A stretch of DNA of 64,000 nt from Galeopsis tetrahit (GCA_963675135.1 OY776129.1:65133028-65197027), one strand, 5' to 3'; counted from the first letter of the stretch, positions 23,428-34,171 are shown. Notes: generated by a model from the letters alone, not told the origin. Numbers and translations: made by a program.

Positions 23428-23480
23428 GAATGGAGGATATATAGGCATTATTATAATGTGTAGGTATTTAGAGATGGAGA
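21754..23480. other. Intergenic DNA upstream of MIR172
   Basis: A GC-richer patch at about 22678-22875 (AATCGGGCTGGATCAGACCC, repeated TTCGTGTTTCTCT) looks like one end of an old transposon. No partner end was identified. A (TA)n microsatellite lies at about 23397-23423. No protein gene is seen. Confidence 0.45.
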
Positions 23481-23492
23481 TTGGTGGGAGAT

Positions 23493-23499
23493 TATAAAA
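23493..23499 (+). promoter_or_regulatory. Probable TATA box of the MIR172 transcript
   Basis: TATAAAA in GAGATTATAAAACCTACC is followed by pyrimidine-rich DNA with a CT microsatellite (about 23557-23574), common just downstream of plant transcription starts. This places the start near 23525, about 480 bp before the hairpin. A GTAC core (about 23512), the SPL-factor motif, lies just past it; whether SPL proteins bind is inference. Confidence 0.45.
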
Positions 23500-23984
23500 C
23501 CTACCCTAGCTTGTACATGGGTAGTGAGCGTGGACATATCTCAACTCCTCCACATACTCTCTCTCTCTCTCTCTCAACCTTGTTCACAATCCATGTTGTT
23601 GTGTAAAACAAGTTAATTTCTTTCTATAGGTTATATATACCTAGCTAGATCTCCCCTATAGCTCCCTGCAGCTTTGTCCAAATTCAACATCTCTTATATA
23701 ATTTCACTCCATCGCCTTCTTACGTACAGTACTGAAATTTAGGGCTAGATTTTCTTGTTGATGATGATATATGATTCGAATTAAAAAAAGTTATTTGTGA
23801 TCCTAATTATTTCTTTTGATCCATAACATCAACCTAGCTAACTAGCTCTTTTAATTTGTCCCAAGTTCTAGCTAGGGTTTCTTAGAATCCATCCCCTTTC
23901 TCTAATATTATAATTATAAATTGAAGGAAGGTTAATTTGTTGATCCGGCGGGTCCTATGTAAGCTAGCTAAGGAATTAAAAAAA

Positions 23985-24094
23985 TAGTGAGTGTTTGCAA
24001 GTGCTGCATCATCAAGATTCACATATACATATAGCTTATAAATTGTAGAATGAGAATCTTGATGATGCTGCATTCGCTAATACCCACTCATGCT
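23985..24094 (+). ncRNA. MIR172: microRNA172 precursor hairpin
   Basis: The 21-nt mature sequence at 24053-24073 (AGAATCTTGATGATGCTGC then AT) is identical to canonical plant miR172. The opposite arm at 24003-24023 (GCTGCATCATCAAGATTCAC then A) pairs with it almost fully and is the expected miR172* strand. Outer arms (TAGTGAGTGTTTGCAA with TTCGCTAATACCCACTCA) extend the stem, and the loop is about 30 nt of AT-rich sequence. In plants miR172 represses AP2-class mRNAs by cleavage and translational block, and thereby controls the juvenile-to-adult switch, flowering time and floral organ identity. The transcript probably starts near 23525. I cannot tell which MIR172 paralogue this is. Confidence 0.95.
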
Positions 24095-24772
24095 CATTCT
24101 CCGTTGCAGTCGACTCTGCAACTTGAACTACTTTTTACATGCGCGGTAAAACTTAATTTAAGATGGTCAGCCCAGTATCATCATAACCTGCCGGCCGGTG
24201 ATGAAGAAGAAGAAGGTATATCTGATATTCTTTACTACTTTTTCTCAAATATCACTAACTTAATTATAGCAAAAACAAGAAATTAATTAAGAAAAAAGAC
24301 ATCGACGTACGCCTGAGCTAGGTGAAAATTTAATTGATATAGTACTGCAGTGCAGAGGGGAAGGCCAGGTCCCTTATTTTTGTTGATAAAATTTGTGAAA
24401 TTATACTATATATATATACCTTTTCTTGTTAATTTCTCTAATGGTATCCATGCCCCTGGCCTGCACAAGGATGATAGATACACATAAATCAAAAAATGGT
24501 CCATGCCAATCTTTTTTAAAAGCACCAATTAATGTAAGCTTTAAACATTTTTGTGCATTAAAGTATCTTCTAGTATTTGGCTAGAAATGATCAGATGGCA
24601 TTTGTTTTAATACGTTTCTTGGCATATAATATTGAAATAACCAGAGATATGATCATTTATTAGTTACTAGCTACTCATTTAAGCAGTATTCATTCACTAA
24701 CTCGCTCGATCAGGTTGATTATTACCCTGCTACAACTACAACTAATTCGTGGTTATTTCGTATAATAAATTA
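24095..24772. other. MIR172 3' region and intergenic DNA
   Basis: The first few hundred bases are probably the 3' part of the primary miRNA transcript. A short open frame overlapping the hairpin (from 24050) is a by-product of the miRNA sequence and not a supported protein. Nothing else was recognised. Confidence 0.5.
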
Positions 24773-25137
24773 TACTCCCTCCATTTTTTATTAAATGTCA
24801 CTTTGCCTTTTTCAATATTTTTTAAATAAGTGTCATTCTACACTTTTTTCTTCAAGTTTGACAATTTTACCCTTGTACATTGTACTCCCTCCATTTTCTT
24901 TACCTTGATTTAAGTTTTTTCCCTTTTGAATATAATTATACTATAACATAAATCATGCATAAACCTTAATTATTGTATACATGAATATCATCTACAATAT
25001 TGACCACATTCATTACTAAACATAAATTTAATATTAAAATTAGTTATCATTAATGAAGGGTAAAATGGTCCATGATTATATATCTTAATATGTTGAAAAT
25101 TGTTAAAATTGACACTTGTTTAAAAGTGGAGGGAGTA
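24773..25137. mobile_element. CTCCCTCC MITE, family C, complete
   Basis: The left end is CTCCCTCCATTTTTTATTAA and the right end is ACTTGTTTAAAAGTGGAGGGAG, with TA flanks. A second CTCCCTCCATTTTC start at about 24888 suggests an inserted or duplicated terminus inside. The truncated relative is at 2582-2867. Confidence 0.8.
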
Positions 25138-26800
25138 ATTATTAAGTCAGCTTTAGACGTTTTCCCTAAATATCAATGTCTTTGGTTTGGCTAGCTTTGA
25201 ACCCTTGAGTTGAGATACACTTGCTGCCACATACATTATGTAATCTCTTTAATTAATTGCAACATACTGCATATATATACTTGGAATATAAAGTTCATGC
25301 GCATGATATTTTCTTCTCGATTTCCTACATTTTATATGCCAATGGACTCATGATAATCCTTTTTTGCAGGCAACCTTTTTTAATTTGTTGAACTCCATTT
25401 GCCAATTTTCCACCCAAATATAAATAATAAAGATATAGAGCTCTTATTTTTAAGGAGTCCTCCTTGCAATGAAAAACTTTAATTAGGTGGGTGTCTTAAT
25501 AACACCAAATTTATTGGCGGTTTTCAGGATCGATATGTGAAATCGGGTAAAAAGAATTAGTGTAGTAATAGATCGAGGGATATATAGCAATTGTAGGATA
25601 CTAAGTTAGCAGACTAGCACATTTAGATTATCACTAGATTTAAACATGTTTAGGTCAAATTGTTAATTTTGTATATATACCACAAATTTGAATCTATGTG
25701 GCTGATTTAATGTTTATCCGCGTCCATCACAATTTTCAGTTAGTTTTTAGCCCAACAAGCGTCATTTTAGCTCGAATTGAGGTGTACGTACGTTTGAAGC
25801 AATTTGACCTAAATGTATGAAAATTAAAATAGCAACCTAAATGTTACGGCATATTATGCCTATATTGAAAATTTGTGTAATTCGAATTATCAAATAAGTT
25901 TCAAACTACACATTAGACAAGATATATATACATGTGCATGGCTTATTCCCTCCCCATGTTCTTGTCATTAGATCGAGCTTATGCATTCTTATTTTAAAAG
26001 GCATTTCACATGCGGCAAAACATAATTTAGCAATTTTGTCACGTCGAATCGAGGAATCTCTAATTAATTTGTAAGTAACGTTAAATTAATATGGTATTTG
26101 CTTTCACACCAGCTTCCTTAATTATTTAATCTTATACATATGCAAATCAACCTAGGAGAGATGCATGGAGTTTCAAAAAATAAGGAATATGATCTTATCA
26201 ACAAGCAAACAAATAACTCTCGGGAACTTCGAGCTTGAAAATGTACATTATTAATCAAACAGTTGGGATAATTAATCAAACAAATCATACTGTACATCAA
26301 TTAAAATATAAGAAGATTACAAGGGCACATTATTAGAATGAACAAGTATATGCATTAATTTGGTAATTAAGAGGTTTATTGAAGGACAATGTCCAAAAAT
26401 CCTCTCTCGATTAATGCGGACAATAGCCTATATACACTTATAACATAATACAGTATGGTTTGGTCGACAAATTCACGTGACCCTCAGTTATCTTAGCTCC
26501 ATGCTAATTTAAAAATGAATTACTTTGATCGTAATTAAGTTGTAGACAAATTTGCCAGCTTTCTAATTGTGTTTAATTATTTTACTCGTTCCATCCATCT
26601 CCTCTGGATCTACATTTTGCTGCATCAAGTCTCTTATAACCTTATAAATAATTACTCCCAAATGCATGGCCTCTAGTGCTAATTAACTTCCTTCTCCATG
26701 AATCTGCCACGCCTAGCTTGTTTATTTGTTGCAACTTTCGACAGCATATATATTCGAAAATCTCTTAGTAAAAGGTAAAAGACACAATATATAGACTTAT
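25138..26800. other. AT-rich intergenic DNA, no gene seen
   Basis: No open frame with a domain, no RNA gene and no clear repeat was found. Confidence 0.5.
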
Positions 26801-27642
26801 TACGAGACTACATTGCAAAATAAGAATAATTTCTAATTAAATTCTGGACGAGGTAGTGGCAAACCACTTGCCCTTAAGTTCAATTTGCTCGTCTATTACA
26901 ATACATGCCTTCAAGAGCAATGAACTCCCAAGATACAACGCCCAATCACACTGCTTTCGAAAGCAACAAAAAACAGTTCCTCGAAGGTAGAGCCATTTTA
27001 GACTCCCTGAATGACAATGAAACATATGATGAAACTCTCAAGTATATAATACAAGCGGAAGAATGATACTTGTAAATAGTTGTAGAGAAGCCCACAAAAA
27101 GTCTCCACATAATTGCATTGGAGATGAAGAGTCTCCACATCAATCTTCACGATGAAGACTCAATTAGTCTTACTATAAAGACTAATAAAATTGAAAGTTA
27201 AATTGGAGAAATTCCGGAAGAAATTCAAAAGTCATTCTTCTAGAATTTTATTTCCAATTACTCAATCGCATCACTTTGAGTCAATTTATCATTTTCACAC
27301 TAGGAATTGATTTTCTTATGTGTTGCATATCGTCAAGTAGCTTGTGCAATCCACTACGTGTCGAACTCATTCATATATACTCACCAAAACCAAGTGGTGG
27401 AAGAACCCACACTAGCTAACACTAGCTCAAAAATGACCACTTGACTAAAATACACTCTCCAAAATTGATTGAAAGCATGCATGTGCAACCTATACAATGA
27501 AAAACAAGGGTTCTACTAGAATTCATTTCATCGGGATAGGTGGTTGTGAACTTTGAACCTTCCCTAGTGAAGTACCATCGGATGCACTTGTCACCTAGTG
27601 GATGCAATGTCTTGAAATGTTCGTCGTGTATAGTGTACTAAG

Positions 27643-27840
27643 GGGAAAATTATTTTTTCAGGACCGCAACTTAGGGGTGTTTGCAAAAAGAGGACCGTAA
27701 CTTTGCGGGCTGGCAAAATTAGGCCCGCAACTTCTTTTTTTCGCAATTTCAGGCCAAATTAGCCCAATCAACCCAATTTCGGGTTAATTGAGGCCCATTG
27801 TTCGGGCCAAACTTATTTATGGCAAAAAGAGGACCGCAAC
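27643..27840 (+). repeat. Left terminal inverted repeat of the Mutator-like element
   Basis: 198 bp. It contains GAGGACCGTAACTTTGCGGG and AATTAGCCCAATCAACCC; its inverted partner is 31501-31698. Confidence 0.88.
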
Positions 27841-28449
27841 TTTTTTTTAATGCAATTTTAGGATCAATTAATATCCCTATTATAATAATTTGGAATCTTT
27901 TTTTCTTATGTGTCTCAACACAAATTCAATATTCATATTTTATAATTTTCTCATAATTTTACTTTTTTTTCCCTTTTAAAACAGTTTTTTTAATAGGTTT
28001 AAAATTGTCTCTAACCACTTCTTCTACCACTCATCTTCCCCAATTTTTAACAATTTAAATTCTAAAAATCGTGTTTGTATTTTAATGCATTTTTTATAAT
28101 CTTAAAAAAATAAAAAATAAAACTTTTTTTTATTCTTTTGGAGCTAAAGTGAGTCTCACGATGAAATTTTTCTAAAGTAAAATCAAATATAACTTTTATA
28201 ATAAAATAAACTTTAAAATCTTAATTTTTAATGTTACTTTAAAACAATGAATATCTCGTGTGAAATTGACTTTCATGAATGGGATTGAACTTTACTCTAG
28301 AGTTTGTATTTTACTTTATATATAGTCTTTATTTTAAAATACGATTTAAATAAGGTTATAATACTTCATAAAATTTATAAGTGTTAAAAATATGTATGAG
28401 TCTGTCTTATAATTTTTTTGTCAAAATATTAATATAATAAATTATCTTC

Positions 28450-28481
28450 AATCCCGCGTGTTACGCTGGTCTTCCACTAGT
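28450..28481 (+). mobile_element. Helitron-like 3' terminus inside the Mutator-like element
   Basis: AATCCCGCGTGTTACGCTGG is followed by CTTCCACTAGT. GCGT-GTT-ACGC can form a small hairpin 12 bases before CTAG, the layout of Helitron ends. The 5' end was not found; it should lie between 27841 and 28450 if the insertion is nested. Confidence 0.5.
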
Positions 28482-29145
28482 AAATATATAATTTTTAAAA
28501 TATACTTTAGTTTATATTCCCTTCATCAATTAGATCCATTCTCATGTCTTATATTATTTTAAAATATTATACAAATTTTTTCCATAAAATTTCGAATCGA
28601 ATAGTTTAAATAAAAATACTGAAAAATGTTTGATCGAAATTTTGTAATTAATTTTTACTATAATCCTCTCAATAATAAATCTATGAAATTTTTTCCTTCA
28701 ATAAAATTTATAAGCATTATTTATGTAAATACAATTTAAAATGTACTAATTAAACATTTGAAAATTATATTTATATTTAAAAATTGTGACAATCTTTTTA
28801 ATTACTAACAATTAAAAATTTATCATCCCAAATTATAATATTTTATTCTTTTCAATTCACTATAATTTATGTGTAGTATATATTTGTTTCTTTAAACATA
28901 AATAATGTTTTATAATTCATAACAAATTATTACATCTACAACTTTCAAATTTAGTTTTTAAAAGTTTACGAGTATTTTTTTTATTTATTTTGTCATTTTC
29001 TTAAAATTGCATTAAAAAAGTTACAGTATGTTCGTGTCAACCAATCTGAATAAATATCTAGATCGATTCGAATTTATTATAAATAAATGAAGTGGATTAC
29101 AAAAAGAAAATATGAATTGCTATACATAGAATTTTTGTATGGCGG

Positions 29146-29180
29146 TGGGTTGCCCGGGATTCGAACTCGGAACTAGTCGG
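29146..29180 (-). pseudogene. trnK-UUU: trnK-UUU 3' exon (plastid-derived fragment)
   Basis: On the minus strand it reads CCGACTAGTTCCGAGTTCGA and continues with ATCCCGGGCAACCCA, the 35-nt 3' exon of plastid tRNA-Lys(UUU) with one apparent change in the T-arm (G-to-A in the usual GGGTTCG). The 5' exon with the anticodon half is absent, so it cannot make a tRNA. Confidence 0.85.
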
Positions 29181-29447
29181 ATGGAGTAGATAATTTCTTT
29201 GTTATGTTAATTAAATAAAGAAAAACCCCTCCCCAAGCCGTGCTTGCATTTTTCATTGCACACGGCTTTCCCTATGTATACATCATTTCCTTTCTTAGAA
29301 AGACTTTCAAAACAAAAGTTGACTACTCAGTTGATTTAACCCTTATTACATACTACATCAACATTTCAGAATAGTGGAAATCCAATTTGGATCTTTTTCT
29401 CTCTCGATCCATTTTTTTATTTAGGAAAAATGGATATTTTCAAGATT

Positions 29448-30968
29448 TCAAAATTTGGATTTGTGATTCGCCAGATCATTGATAGAAATCATATCCAAAT
29501 ACCAAATCCGACTTCTATATACTCCTCGCAAAGTGTAAGAGGTTTTTTGGAAGGTCAAAAAAAGAACATCTTCTTCCGACATAAGAAATTCTTCGAAAAA
29601 TTCCGAGCCCAGTCTTTTCAAAAAAGCACGTACAGTACTTTTGTGTTTTCGAGCCAAAGTCCTAGCGCAAGAAAGTCGAAGTATATACTTTATTCGATAC
29701 AAACTCTTTTTTTTTGGAAGATCCACTATGATAACGAGAAATATTTCTGCATATATGCCCAAATTGGTCAATAATATTAGAATCTAATAAATCAGCCCAA
29801 ATAGGCTTACTAACGGGATGCCCCAATACGATACAAAATTTTGCTTTAGCCAATGACGCAATCAGAGTCTCAAACTTCTTAATAGCATTATTGATTAGAA
29901 ATGAATTTTCTAGAATTTGACTGCGTACTACGGAAGGGTTCATTCGCACGCTTGAAAGATAGCCCAAAAACTCAAGGGAATGTTTGAATAATTGGTTTAT
30001 ATAAATCCTTCTTGGATGAAACCACAACGAAAAATGCCATTGCCAAAAAGTGACAAGGTATAATTTCCATTTCTTCATGAAAAGAAATGTCCCTTTTGCA
30101 GCCAGAATGGATCTTTTTTTATACCTAATATAATGCATGAAAGGTTCCTGGACCAACCGCGGGTTTTCCCGAAAATCCTTAATCTTAACAAAGACGTTCC
30201 CAAGACGTTCTATTTTTATATAGAAATAGATTCGTTCAAGAAAAACTCCAGAAGATGTTGATCGTAAATGAAAAGATTGGTTACGTAGAAAGAAAAAAAT
30301 GGATTCATATTCACATACATGAGAATTATATAAGAATAAGAATAATCTTATATTTTTTTTTTTGAAAAAGGGGAACTGGCTTTCTTTGGAATAATAAGAC
30401 TATTCCAATTCCAATATTCGTTGAGAAAGACTCGTAATAAATGCAAGGAGGAAGCATCTTTTACCCAATAGCGAAGGATTTGAACCAAGATTTCCACATG
30501 AACAGGGTAAGGTATTACCATATCTAACACAAAATTTAAATGTGAAAAAGTGTCCTCGAAAAAGGGAAATATTGAATGAATTGATCGTAAATTCTGAGAT
30601 TTTCCTATCTTGTTCGTTTCCCCTTCTAGACAAGACAGCAATTGTAAAGAAAATGGAATTTCGACAATAAAAGCAAAACCCTCTGATATGATTTTAGAAT
30701 ACAAATTCTTGTTGTGCGCCCCAAGTGGATTTTGGTTAGAATCATTAGGAGAAATCAAAAAATGATTATGTTGATACAGTCGAGTAATTAACCGTTTCAC
30801 AATCAGTAAACTGGATTTATTGTCATAACACAGATTGTTCGACAAAATCAATTTACTGAAAGCACGATTATGAGCAAATGCATAAATATACTCCTGAAAG
30901 ATAAGTGGATATAGTAAGTCATGTTGTTGAGATCTCTCTAGATGTAAATATCTTTGGATTTCCTCCAT
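29448..30968 (-). pseudogene. matK: Plastid matK pseudogene with two frameshifts
   Basis: matK encodes the plastid group II intron maturase. This copy starts at 30968 (MEEIQRYLHLERSQQHD) and ends at LANHKSKF (29448), covering the whole gene. The frame is broken twice, each time at a homopolymer: a run of 11 T at 30353-30363 (after PKKASSPFSKKK) and 9 T at 29707-29715 (at GSSKKK). It also lacks about six residues in the KKFETLIASLAKAKFC region, where matK normally has a VPIIP segment. Wording such as SVRMNPSVVRSQILENSFLI and ARTLARKHKSTVRAFLKRLG is Lamiales-like. As a nuclear copy it has no function, but it is a useful marker of the plant group. Confidence 0.93.
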
Positions 30969-31500
30969 TTGAAATTCGATTTGAATTAAAGGTAGAAGAT
31001 TGGGGGGGGGGGTTATCAAATGATACATAGTGCGATACAGTCAAAACAAGGTATTCTGTAAAAATCGATACCTCGGGGACAGATAAACTTATCAACAGAT
31101 TCTCTACCCTCTTCTTTTTCCATCCATTTCATTGAATTCGTATATGTTTATGTTATAGAATAACAAGATGGTTAGAAATCTTTTATTTTTTAAACCGAAT
31201 CGCTCTTTTGATTTCGGAAAAAACTTTCTTTATCAATATACTGCTTCTGTTACACACGCACCTTCATTCCATAATGGAGAATGTCAATAGTTAGGATTCA
31301 TTAAAAAAAAATAGAACCCACTCGTGGAGTGAGAAGTGCTTCCCATATCAGGCACTAATTTATTTTTAACGTCTATTTAGATCGGGAAATTATTCAAATT
31401 AAGAACAGAAGCTGGTTGCTTTTTCTTTCTGATAATTAATTGAAGCCACAAGGCTCCTATCCAGAATTTTTGTATGGCGGTGGGTTGCCCGGGATTCGAA

Positions 31501-31698
31501 GTTACAGTCCTTTTTTTGCCATAAATAAGTGTGGCCCGAAAAATGGGATTCAATTAGCCCGAAATTGGGTTGATTGGGCTAATTTGTCCTGAAATTGAGA
31601 AAAAAAGAAGTTACGGGCCTAATTTTGCCAGCCCGTAAAGTTACGGTCCTCTTTTTGCAAACCCCCCTAAATTGCGGTCCTGAAAAAATAATTTTCCC
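31501..31698 (-). repeat. Right terminal inverted repeat of the Mutator-like element
   Basis: 198 bp, the inverted partner of 27643-27840. It directly abuts the second trnK fragment at 31500. Confidence 0.88.
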
Positions 31699-31767
31699 GT
31701 GTACCAAGACAGTGATACCCACACAATGTTTCCTCTACACTTCTATTCGGTTCTTTCGTCGTTGGCC

Positions 31768-33104
31768 ATTCACTACAAAAAAACACCTCAATTAACAACC
31801 GATTAGAGACCTTAAAAATGGTCTCTAAACGCATTAGAGACCGTTTTGAGACCGTTTTTGGTTGGTCACTATTAGGTTCGTTTCAAATATTTTGATACCG
31901 TTTTCACGTATCGGTCTCAAATTATAGACTGATTTTTTTCGGTCTCTAAATTGTAGGCGATCTACAAACATTCTCAAACGATTGGTCGGCCCGAACTTTT
32001 TTCGGGCCTTGAGACGGTCTCAAAACGGTCTTTAATTTAGAGATCGCCACATCCGGTCTCGAACCCCGACCCACCCGGCCGAACTGAACCCACACCCGCT
32101 CTGACCCACCCGAACCCACACCCGCCCTGACCCACCTGACTTACCCGAACCCACACCCGCTCTGACCCACCTGACCCGACCCCAATACCCGCACACACCC
32201 ACTTTATTTAAATGATCATTTATTTGGTCTTGGTGGGAATTGATCCCGGGTGGATGGGTGCCCAATAATTGTCTTGTGTAATTTTTAAAATTAATTATAT
32301 ATGTATTAATTAATTTATTTATTATATACTCCCTCCATCCCACTATAAAATCCCATAATAATAAGTTTCTTATTCATTTTTTTTTTTCATATTATTTTCT
32401 CTTCTCCCTTTCTCCTTATCTTTCTCAATCACATCACTTATACTTTATTTATTATTTTATTATATTTAATCTCATACCCATCTAATATATTTTTTTCATC
32501 AATTTTTTTCTCTCATCTTTTAATATTCTAGTATCAATTCTTTCAAACAGAATCTCAAAACAGAAAAACCCAAAAATTATCTTGACTTAAATTCGGTGGA
32601 GACGATTGATAATCAACAGGCGGCGGGGAAGAGGCGGCGGCGACGATATCGTCTTTAGAACAGGGACGGATTCGGAGTCGTCGCGGCAGCAGAGCAAGAG
32701 AGAATCGCGAGTGAGGGCCGTGAGAAATTGCGCAGGGTGAAAGTGAAAAGAGGTGGTACAACTTGGGTTTATAAACGGGTTAGAGACCGTATTCACAAAA
32801 CAGTCTCTAAATGAGCGGGCAAAAATGACGGTCAAAATAAAATTTGGGAATTGGAATTCTTAATACCAATTATAGACCGCTAATACGATCTCAAAATAAA
32901 ATTTAGAATTAGAAATTTAATTTCGGGTTAGAGACCGCCAATACGGTCTCTAAACGGTCTGAATACATAAAATTAAGACTGAAGTGAAATCGGTCTCAAA
33001 ATTCGTAATTTTTTCAAAACGGTCTCAAATCAGTCTTTATTTGAGACCGTTTTACGACGGTCTCAAAACTTTGGTCTCTAATTTAGGCATTTTTTGTAGT
33101 GATT
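31768..33104. mobile_element. Non-autonomous CACTA (En/Spm) transposon, 1.33 kb
   Basis: The element occupies 31771-33101. It begins CACTACAAAAAAACAC and ends TTTTTTGTAGTG, with 3-bp ATT duplications at 31768-31770 and 33102-33104. These features define the CACTA superfamily. Subterminal regions on both sides carry many copies of GAGACCG/CGGTCTC, the sort of array bound by CACTA transposases. The interior has a degenerate CCCGACCCACC-type minisatellite (about 32067-32205), a partial CTCCCTCC MITE end at 32327, and a GC-rich patch (32590-32760) that could be a captured gene fragment. No transposase frame is present. Confidence 0.92.
32067..32205. repeat. GC-rich minisatellite inside the CACTA element
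   Basis: Degenerate units of about 25-30 bp repeat CTGACCCACC and GAACCCACACCCGC. It is strikingly C-rich in an otherwise AT-rich region and almost free of G on the plus strand. Confidence 0.8.
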
Positions 33105-34171
33105 TTGGCATTGGACTGCCTTGGAAACATTCATCGAATGCTCTAGAGATTTAGCCCTTAAATTATCTCATAGAAGTGGTCATTTCTACATTCGATATAA
33201 GTGATCTCTTATTAGGAGTATCCCTACGTAAAACAGTATTATAAGGGTCATTAAAAGCATATGCTTAACCTTCAATGGACATGTCTATCACTCCTTCATC
33301 ACAAAATTAGGCTGAAAAATCTTGTTCACAGTGCTTTGTTCGACTCCCCCCACAATTTGGTTGTCCCATTGAACCTGCAAATCGGGGTTTACGATTCAGG
33401 TTGGGTTGCCAGATAATCAATTTCACGGACTTCAACCCTATTCCCCTCGATGAAAACTCAACTTGGTCTCTTGAAGACCTTTAGTTAATGGATTCACAAA
33501 TTTTTTTAGATCTCACAAAATTCAAAGTTATGACATTTGTTTTTAAAAGATTTTTCATAGATTTATGTCTTCGACTTATAAGCCAAGACTTCCCACTTGT
33601 ACTCATTATTATGTGCTCTTTCAATAGCTAGCAAACTATCACAATGTTAGCTAACTAGTGGCACCGGGCTCGATTACATTGGAGCATCCTCCAAGAAATT
33701 ATGAAACCACACAACCTCTTGTGCTGCTAGATCTACAAATATGAACACTGGCAATGTAAGTTTGATTGCACAAACGGTTGCACCTTACATTTTAAAAAAT
33801 GTAACTACTAGTGGATTTTATGTGACATTTGCATTAGGGGGGGGTGTGAGTAGTGAGATGGACATGGATCTTCTCCATTTTTTTTAGTAAATTTAAAAAA
33901 AAAAGGTAGACACGTGATAATATAATGAGTAAAAATACAAAATTATGAAACTTACTCCATGTATCTATCAATCTCCAAAATTTACCAAGAAATAAAAAAA
34001 AAAAAAAAAATAGAAAGGAGGAATGTATTTTGATGGGATTTGGAAAGTAATTTTGAAATAAATGTATTTCAAAATTATTATATTGAAATCTCACCCTTAC
34101 TTCAAAGTTCAAACTCAAACACAGCCTTAGAATTCGCACGAGGCTTTACGGGAGCTCCATTGCAAAGCTCC

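Larger units (their letters stand above)
29128..31500 (-). other. Nuclear insertion of plastid DNA (trnK-matK)
   Basis: On the minus strand the order is: 5' part of the trnK intron (about 31462 down to 30969), matK (30968-29448), the remaining intron, then the trnK-UUU 3' exon (29180-29146). This is the plastid gene order. The trnK 5' exon is missing. A 38-bp sequence, which includes the last 20 nt of trnK plus adjoining spacer, occurs in the same orientation at both ends (29128-29165 and 31463-31500). The right copy ends exactly where the Mutator terminal repeat begins. The copy is degenerate, so it is a nuclear plastid-DNA fragment and not a plastid contig. Confidence 0.92.
27633..31708. 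mobile_element. Mutator-like element carrying plastid DNA
   Basis: The element occupies 27643-31698 and is flanked by GTGTACTAAG (27633-27642) and GTGTACCAAG (31699-31708), a 10-bp target duplication with one mismatch. Its 198-bp terminal inverted repeats start GGGAAAATTATTTTTTCAGG and are over 90% identical by eye. Long terminal repeats and a 9-10-bp duplication are the Mutator pattern. No transposase is visible. The interior holds AT-rich DNA with a Helitron-like terminus and a 2.3-kb plastid trnK-matK segment. It therefore resembles a Pack-MULE, although what it carries is organellar DNA and not a nuclear gene. Confidence 0.85.
26840..33800 (-). mobile_element. Decayed Copia remnant, split by two later insertions
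   Basis: On the minus strand at about 33690-33430, shifted frames spell pieces of a Copia RNase H end: CDSLLAIERAHN, then SRRHKSMKNLL, then VRSKKI and SSRGIGLK, with stops between them. Copia pol normally ends with a similar DxxAxAxxxN, RxRHxxxxxLL and SKDNxADPLTKGL series. Non-coding DNA continuing from it (33102-33430, 31709-31770 and 26840-27632) is probably its 3' region and LTR. It is interrupted by the Mutator-like element 27643-31698 and the CACTA element 31771-33101. The outer limits are guesses. Confidence 0.5.

Noticed and set aside
24050..24286. Open frame starting inside the miR172 hairpin (78 residues)
   Set aside because: Its first codons are the miRNA itself, there is no domain, and the primary transcript should be processed. 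No evidence for a miRNA-encoded peptide.
29430..29774. Plus-strand frame across matK
   Set aside because: Antisense shadow of the matK pseudogene.
29128..31500. Contamination by a plastid contig
   Set aside because: The matK frame is broken twice and the fragment is embedded in transposon DNA with matching terminal repeats and target duplication, so a nuclear copy is more likely.
34040..34171. Upstream open part of the PPR frame
   Set aside because: It has no ATG; the first in-frame ATG is 34172. It is probably 5' untranslated sequence.
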